Below, piece after piece: positions 60,101-64,000 of a DNA stretch of 64,000 nt. The stretch covers positions 1,091,113-1,155,112 of the forward strand of contig NZ_JAALLN010000001.1 of assembly GCF_011751075.1 (NCBI RefSeq), given 5' to 3'. The notes under the pieces are model-generated. The model was not told the DNA's origin and searched no databases. It was given only the letters and a program-made list of their open reading frames with translations. Position numbers and translations under genes: made by a program. Position 1 is the first letter of the stretch, and each line of letters begins with the position of its first letter. Source of the stretch: Flavobacterium poyangense (GTDB taxonomy: Bacteria > Bacteroidota > Bacteroidia > Flavobacteriales > Flavobacteriaceae).

Positions 60101-62815
60101 TCGATTTACTTCCGGTGCTTTCACTCCCACATAAGTTTTATATGGAGAATAGGTGGTAGCCATCGCATCCATACTAAAATCCCCGCCCTCTTCATAAACT
60201 TTAGTAATAAATGAAGCTCGTAACATTCCCGGAGCCTGACCTTGCAATTTCGGATCAATACTTACCGACGCTCTTCCGTTGGCGTCTAATTTTCCTGAAA
60301 ATATATTTACTTCTTCGGTGCTGAATCGGCGCACTAAGTCATCAAAAGTATATTGATCATATCCTTTAAAAGTGGTTTTCTGCTCTGAGAATTTAGCTTG
60401 CATTTCTACATTCAAATTCTTGGCGATTGCACCATGTAGCCAGGTCACCTCCAGATTACTTGAATTCGGATAGGACGAAGACAATATCGCTCTTTGGAAA
60501 CTGTTTTTAATTTTTAAACGATTTGGTTTTATCGTTTCAATTTTGATGTTTTTGTAATATTTGGCTCCACCAACACTCACCGTTGCTTCCCAGCTTCCTG
60601 TTGGTGCATCGGGATCTGTTGGTACAATAAAAGCATAATGATTTAACTCATTTGATTTCTGAACGGTTTGGTAGGTTACTTTTCCATTTGGATCTGTTAA
60701 TCTGAATTTTATCGGATGCGCTTTTGGCAGTTTATTAGCAGCATCATTGAGTATGAAGGATAAATACAGATTATCTCCGGGACGCCAAACGCCACGCTCT
60801 CCGTAAATAAACCCTTTCAGCCCTTTTTGAAGTGTTTCTCCTCCTACATCAAAATTACTTACTGATAATGAATTTCCGTCGTCAAGCTTTACATAAGTCG
60901 ATTGATCTCCCAATGTAACAATAGCAAAATAAGCAAATCTATCGATTTGGAAAGACGCAATCCCTTCGCTGCTAGTGGCAGTTGTAGCAATTTTTTGCTG
61001 TTGAAAGTTGTACAGATCTACTCTTGCGTTCGAAACCGGCTCTGTTGTAATGATATTGTTTACGACAAACAAATACGATTTATTCTCTCCTCTTTTGGCT
61101 ATTACTCCCAAATCGGAAGCCAGAATATTGGTTGCAATTTTGGCATTGTAATAATACGATCCGGTACAAGGGTCCTGACTTTCTCTCCACTCATAATCGT
61201 CGTAGTAATAATCATCGTATGAATTTCCGCTGTAATTCACATCCTTTTCATCGCTCTCCTCTTCGTCTTCTGTATCGGCTGTATCGGCTTCGGAAGTTTC
61301 ACATTTGTACAAAGAATATTTCTTTTTATACGAGAATTCTACTCTGTAAATAGCACCCGGTTCGGGTTTAATGATCTTCGATAAATCTAAGGCAAAAGTG
61401 TTCCATTTACTCAAATTAACCAAAGTGTTTTCTTTGAGATTTATCGTCGTTTTGGCAACAGGCTGAGAAACTCGTTTTAAGTTTTGTGCCCCGTTTAATT
61501 CATTATTTTGAAGAAATTGCAGAATGTTGTTTTTGTAAATTTTATACACTTTTACATCTACAGCACTCAGATTTGCCGTTTCAAAATTCAGTTTTAGATT
61601 ATTAGAACTTGGTAAAATTGTTCCGTTTTTTACAAATCGTACGTTTGGTTTTATCTGGTCAAAAGAGATTTTCTGAGAATAACTCTCCTCCATTTTCTTG
61701 CCGTACTGACTTTCTATTCCCTGAAAAACTTCTAATAACAATTCACCCGTTATATTTTGCTCAGGAGCTGATTCTTCTACCACCTCCGGCTCCTCTTCTA
61801 CGACAGCCGAAGCGCTATCTACAGCCACTGCAGCACTATCTACTGCAACACTTGCTGAATCTACAACTGCGACCGGTTCCTCTACAACAACTTCATGAAC
61901 GACTTCCGGTGCCGCTTTTTCATTACTAAAATATACCTTCAATACATTTCCTTGTGTTGAAAATTTTAGATTTTTAGTGTTTTGAATGGCTACCAGACCC
62001 GCAAAATCCTGTCCTTTTTCCAAAGGCTCCGAAAAATTAATCGAAACCGATTGATTGTTCTCATCCGGAATTTCAACCTTTATAACTTTGAATTCATTTA
62101 TCCCCGCTATCGGAAAATCTATTTTTCCTTTCTGATCAATATCAAAATCGCTTCCGTCGTATGCAATTTCAAGTTCACTTGCTTCTGAAAAACGTTGAAT
62201 ACTGTCTATAACAAATTTGAATTCTTTACCTGATTTTACAGTGTTATCGAACTTAATTTTGAGCTCATTTCCTTTTTGATTGGCTTCCACCAACTTTTTA
62301 GCGGTCTCAAGATCAATATCATCTGCAGTTTTCAATACACAATTCAGATATTGATATTCTTTGCTGTGCGACTGAATGTCCAGCGTATTTATCGTAAAAT
62401 CCTGTTTAATGGTTTTAACGGTGAAGTTAAATTTAGAAAGTTCCTTCTCCTCTTCCTTAGGCAATGTAATTAGTTTATCGAGGTTTAAAGTGACCTGATA
62501 TTCTGTTCCCGGGTTTAATTTTTTCTCAGGGATAAAAGCAATTGTATTGCTCGAAAGCGCTACAACTTTACCTCTTACACTTGGTGAAATATCAAACAAA
62601 TCATCGTCTAATTCCTCATTAACCTTCCATTCTTTTTTATCGAAAGCTAAAACCACACGTATGTCAGACTGCGATGGAACAATTCCACCCGTAAAACTGG
62701 TAATGTACGCTTTGAACAATGAAAAATCAGAATTGAAATCGGCAGCTGATTTTCTGCCACACGCCTGAAGAATAAAAAACACAAGAAATACGTAAACTAA
62801 TCTTTTTGCCTTCAC
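57134..62815 (-). CDS. Bacterial alpha-2-macroglobulin (lipoprotein)
   Basis: A 1893-residue lipoprotein (lipobox LQAC, Cys19) of the bacterial alpha-2-macroglobulin type, which traps invading proteases in the periplasm. MG-type beta-domains fill residues about 40-1100. The thioester motif GCVEQ is intact (Cys1450, Gln1453), inside the alpha-helical complement-like domain (QYPHGCVEQTTSSVFPQLF), and a receptor-like C-terminal domain follows. Unusual parts are an acidic/valine repeat at about 310-360 (VDSASVAVDSAAVAVDSASA) and an Asp/Glu/Tyr-rich stretch near 520-560. Pairing with pbpC matches the known yfhM-pbpC arrangement, which suggests repair of breached peptidoglycan. Confidence 0.95.
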   Translation of the reverse strand: MKAKRLVYVFLVFFILQACGRKSAADFNSDFSLFKAYITSFTGGIVPSQSDIRVVLAFDKKEWKVNEELDDDLFDISPSVRGKVVALSSNTIAFIPEKKLNPGTEYQVTLNLDKLITLPKEEEKELSKFNFTVKTIKQDFTINTLDIQSHSKEYQYLNCVLKTADDIDLETAKKLVEANQKGNELKIKFDNTVKSGKEFKFVIDSIQRFSEASELEIAYDGSDFDIDQKGKIDFPIAGINEFKVIKVEIPDENNQSVSINFSEPLEKGQDFAGLVAIQNTKNLKFSTQGNVLKVYFSNEKAAPEVVHEVVVEEPVAVVDSASVAVDSAAVAVDSASAVVEEEPEVVEESAPEQNITGELLLEVFQGIESQYGKKMEESYSQKISFDQIKPNVRFVKNGTILPSSNNLKLNFETANLSAVDVKVYKIYKNNILQFLQNNELNGAQNLKRVSQPVAKTTINLKENTLVNLSKWNTFALDLSKIIKPEPGAIYRVEFSYKKKYSLYKCETSEADTADTEDEEESDEKDVNYSGNSYDDYYYDDYEWRESQDPCTGSYYYNAKIATNILASDLGVIAKRGENKSYLFVVNNIITTEPVSNARVDLYNFQQQKIATTATSSEGIASFQIDRFAYFAIVTLGDQSTYVKLDDGNSLSVSNFDVGGETLQKGLKGFIYGERGVWRPGDNLYLSFILNDAANKLPKAHPIKFRLTDPNGKVTYQTVQKSNELNHYAFIVPTDPDAPTGSWEATVSVGGAKYYKNIKIETIKPNRLKIKNSFQRAILSSSYPNSSNLEVTWLHGAIAKNLNVEMQAKFSEQKTTFKGYDQYTFDDLVRRFSTEEVNIFSGKLDANGRASVSIDPKLQGQAPGMLRASFITKVYEEGGDFSMDAMATTYSPYKTYVGVKAPEVNRYGMLETRTNNRFDIVTVDENGRPKAVRDLEIKVYKVEWRWWWDASSDNLSNYNSSEATTSYKTFKVSTNSSGKASIQFALTDEEWGRYMIRVSDETGGHAAALTVNIDWPIWSGKTRNTDASTANMLVFSTDKKEYAVGEKAQISFPSSEGGRALVSIENGSRVVQTLWVKTKKGETKVEVPITSAMAPNVYFNITLLQPHASTKNDSPIRMYGIVPIGVVDKNTKLEPALTMPDVLKPEQSFPVKVSEKSGKAMTYTIAIVDEGLLDLTRFKTPNAWDSFYVREALGVKTWDVYDDVIGAYGGKVNQIFSIGGDQDLGGGKAKKANRFKPVVIYLGPFKLEKGQTKTHQVKLPKYIGSVRTMVVAGDAETSAYGSVEKATPVRSPLMVLASLPRKISPSEKVTIPVTVFATERNIKNVRVQIKTSNGLQVVGSTVQNVAFAQPDEKMAYFNLAVGNQTGIAKVQIVATSGKEKSSYDVEIDMTNPNPVTNTYTDVILLPNSSRTITWKTFGVSGSNKAKLEVSSMPTINLNGRLQYLIQYPHGCVEQTTSSVFPQLFLNDVADIDATRQQLIQKNVAAGIIRLGSFQLANGGLSYWQGNTIADDWGTSYAGHFIIEAEKKGYVLPINFKSKWISYQQKEAKKWRFEQRYGNDLAQAYRLYTLALAGSPDLSSMNRLRETTGVSNESKLRLAAAYVLAGQKSAGLTLLLHSKIDDSSDGYNYYYYGSGDRNRAMALETLLLLNQKENAFLMARKLAKNMASDQWMSTQTTAYCLYAMSKFSLNNGPKGIDIQLSKDGKAQQIKTAKTVADRSLVVKSGTNSITLRNNKKNTIYVRVLNTGILPIGQENPVQTNLSAGIVFKNRKGGVIDVSRITQGTEFVAEVTIKNQKNEYVQNVALSQILPSGFEIVNTRFTDYGEATNNVADYIDIRDDRTNFYFGLKAGETKKFKILLNASYLGSYYLPGLQCEAMYDHTFLARTKGFWVAVVK

Positions 62816-63225
62816 TTGAAATAGAATTAATGGTTAGAAATGTAAGATTCTATATAATGTAATAACGTTTCCCACAGTTTAAAGTATAATCGGAGAAATC
62901 TTAATTATATTATAGTAAATGTAGCATATTTTTATCTTACAATTAAACAGAAAATTCATTATAACTTATGATTTTCTTTATAGAGTATGCCTAAGACTTT
63001 AGCTGTATAACTGTTGTGAAGACAAATGCGGATGGACGCAGATTCTTTTTAAAGAGCATGCTCAAAAAAGCTTTAGCTTTAATTATTTCAGCTGTAAATA
63101 AAGTTTATTAAAATCAAGACCATTTCATTTAACACTTCAAAAATTAATCCGCGTCCTTCCGCATCTTCGCGATAGCGAATCCGTTTTATCCGCGTCCTAA
63201 GACGCAAAGTGCTCATTGGATCGTG
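62816..63225. other. Non-coding gap upstream of the alpha-2-macroglobulin gene
   Basis: 410 bp without a gene. 63020-63210 holds repeat-like pieces (GCGGATGGACGCAGATTC; ATCCGCGTCCTTCCGCATC; GATAGCGAATCCG) of the dispersed flavobacterial kind, with complementary GCGGAT/ATCCGC ends. The AT-rich 62816-63000 part must contain the macroglobulin promoter, but I could not place it with confidence. Confidence 0.5.
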
Positions 63226-63669
63226 TTATTTTCTTCTTGTCACGAAAAAGCGTTTCATTAGATCTGCCGCTTCATTGGCCATAACTCCTGAAACTACCGT
63301 TGTTTTTGGATGTAATTTTGTTCCCATTGTCATAAAACCACGTTGTTCATCACGAGCTCCGAACACAATTTTTGAAATCTGACTCCAATACAAAGCACCC
63401 GCGCACATCTGACAAGGCTCTAATGTCACATACAAAGTACAGTCTTTTAAATATTTGCCGCCTAAAAAGTTTGCTGCTGCAGTGATGGCCTGCATTTCGG
63501 CATGGGCCGTAACATCGTTTAACAACTCGGTTAAATTATGGCTTCTTGCTATAACTTTGTCTGCTACAACAATTATGGCTCCAACGGGTATTTCGCCTTT
63601 ATCAAAAGCCATTTCTGCCTCTTGTAAAGCTTTTTTCATGAAATATTCGTCGGTAAAAGGGTTTATCAT
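63226..63669 (-). CDS. tadA: tRNA-specific adenosine deaminase TadA / nucleoside deaminase
   Basis: A 147-residue zinc deaminase that converts A34 to inosine in tRNA-Arg(ACG). The zinc site is His56-Ala-Glu58 in AHAEMQAI and Cys86/Cys89 in LEPCQMCAGAL; GEIPVGAIIVVADKVIARSHN is the conserved N-terminal segment. The C-terminal helix (LMKRFFVTRRK) is short. A guanine or cytosine deaminase relative cannot be excluded, but PCQMCAGAL and FGARDEQRG are TadA-like. Confidence 0.93.
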   Translation of the reverse strand: MINPFTDEYFMKKALQEAEMAFDKGEIPVGAIIVVADKVIARSHNLTELLNDVTAHAEMQAITAAANFLGGKYLKDCTLYVTLEPCQMCAGALYWSQISKIVFGARDEQRGFMTMGTKLHPKTTVVSGVMANEAADLMKRFFVTRRK

Positions 63670-63716
63670 AGGTTTTTTTATACTATAAAGTAAATTATAT
63701 AATCCGTTTTCAAAAA

Positions 63717-64000
63717 CTAGAATTTATAATTTTTAGGATTTTGGGAAGTCGAAAAAACATCAAGGATATAAATCCTGTTTTTTTCAATTCTATAAACTAT
63801 TTAAAAATTCCATTTAGGAAAAAATCTAATATCCTCTCTATTTAAAAGTGGTTCCATTGGATTCTTTTCTGGAAACAAACCTAGCTTTTCACCTAAGTCA
63901 AATAACGTTTCTGCAACTAAATTAGCATTATGTGGACTTTTGGAATAAATATAATTATAACTATTTCGAATAGACTCTATCGCATTCGGTGACCATACAA
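63717..64000 (-). pseudogene. ParE/RelE-family toxin gene with in-frame stop (5' end outside window)
   Basis: Read on the - strand from the window edge, the frame encodes WSPNAIESIRNSYNYIYSKS, then PHNANLVAETLFDLGEKL, then FFPKWNF, and stops at TAA (63801-63803). In the same frame translation would continue IVYRIEKNRIYILDVFSTSQ, then NPKN, to a stop at 63717-63719. The whole reads as one ParE/RelE toxin: the R/KIVY strand, the ILDVF strand and the final TSQNP are family hallmarks that lie beyond the stop. One AAA-to-TAA change would explain it. The antitoxin gene would lie to the right, outside the window. Confidence 0.75.

Noticed and set aside
61609-61929. Plus-strand frame rich in proline and leucine over the macroglobulin gene
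   Set aside because: It is the antisense of the acidic/valine repeat in the macroglobulin protein; a composition artefact.
1-64000. tRNA, rRNA, riboswitch or phage genes
   Set aside because: I looked for these by eye in the gaps and saw none that I could support; a covariance-model search would settle it.

Overview
The window is AT-rich DNA from a member of the Bacteroidota, almost certainly a Flavobacterium. The evidence is the gliding/type IX secretion genes (gldJ, porU, porV, gldD, gldE in the order mutY-ssb-gldE-gldD), a SusC/SusD-type polysaccharide utilization locus, promoters of the TAnnTTTG type, and several families of short palindromic dispersed repeats typical of flavobacterial genomes. 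I saw no rRNA, tRNA, CRISPR array, transposase or prophage.

Left end (1-5.6 kb, mostly + strand): the tail of an SMR efflux pump, a Fic protein whose start codon abuts a perfect palindrome, a GNAT acetyltransferase, and then an alkylation-damage island. The island holds an AraC-HTH/O6-alkylguanine methyltransferase fusion, an alpha/beta hydrolase, a 2-oxoglutarate oxygenase of the nucleic-acid type, a stand-alone Ada-type metal-binding mini-protein and AlkB. A tandem palindromic repeat array sits in its middle. A YjbR/MmcQ protein converges on alkB.

5.9-23.4 kb: a beta-glucan utilization locus on the - strand (susC, susD, GH30, GH3, GH5 with a C-terminal carbohydrate-binding module, an endonuclease/exonuclease/phosphatase-fold protein, and a second GH3). 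It is read divergently from a large membrane-spanning sensor/regulator (periplasmic propeller, Y_Y_Y domain, one membrane segment, LuxR-type HTH). The susC upstream region carries two perfect 17-bp direct repeats 33 bp apart, a candidate operator. GH30 plus GH3 enzymes without GH16 or GH17 suggest a beta-1,6-linked glucan.

23.4-31.8 kb: murF and gldJ on the - strand, divergent from porU-porV, which encode the type IX sortase and its outer-membrane partner. 31.8-42 kb holds housekeeping genes: cytidine deaminase, pyruvate dehydrogenase E1-alpha and E2, an M1 aminopeptidase lipoprotein, a glycosyltransferase, miaE and a large AsmA-like protein. 42-43.3 kb holds rpmA and rplU. 43.5-48.4 kb holds an M16 peptidase pair (one active, one catalytically empty), an EamA transporter and a heavy-metal-associated lipoprotein.

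48.7-54.5 kb: mutY-ssb-gldE-gldD on the - strand, divergent from an HU gene, a 30-residue highly basic protein gene and an RNase E/G-family gene. 54.7-62.8 kb: penicillin-binding protein 1C and a giant alpha-2-macroglobulin lipoprotein, the classic periplasmic defence/repair pair. The window closes with tadA and a ParE/RelE-type toxin gene interrupted by one in-frame stop codon.

No single undescribed system is clear-cut. The best leads are the split-Ada alkylation island, the fic operator, the paired 17-bp repeats upstream of susC and the broken toxin at the right edge.
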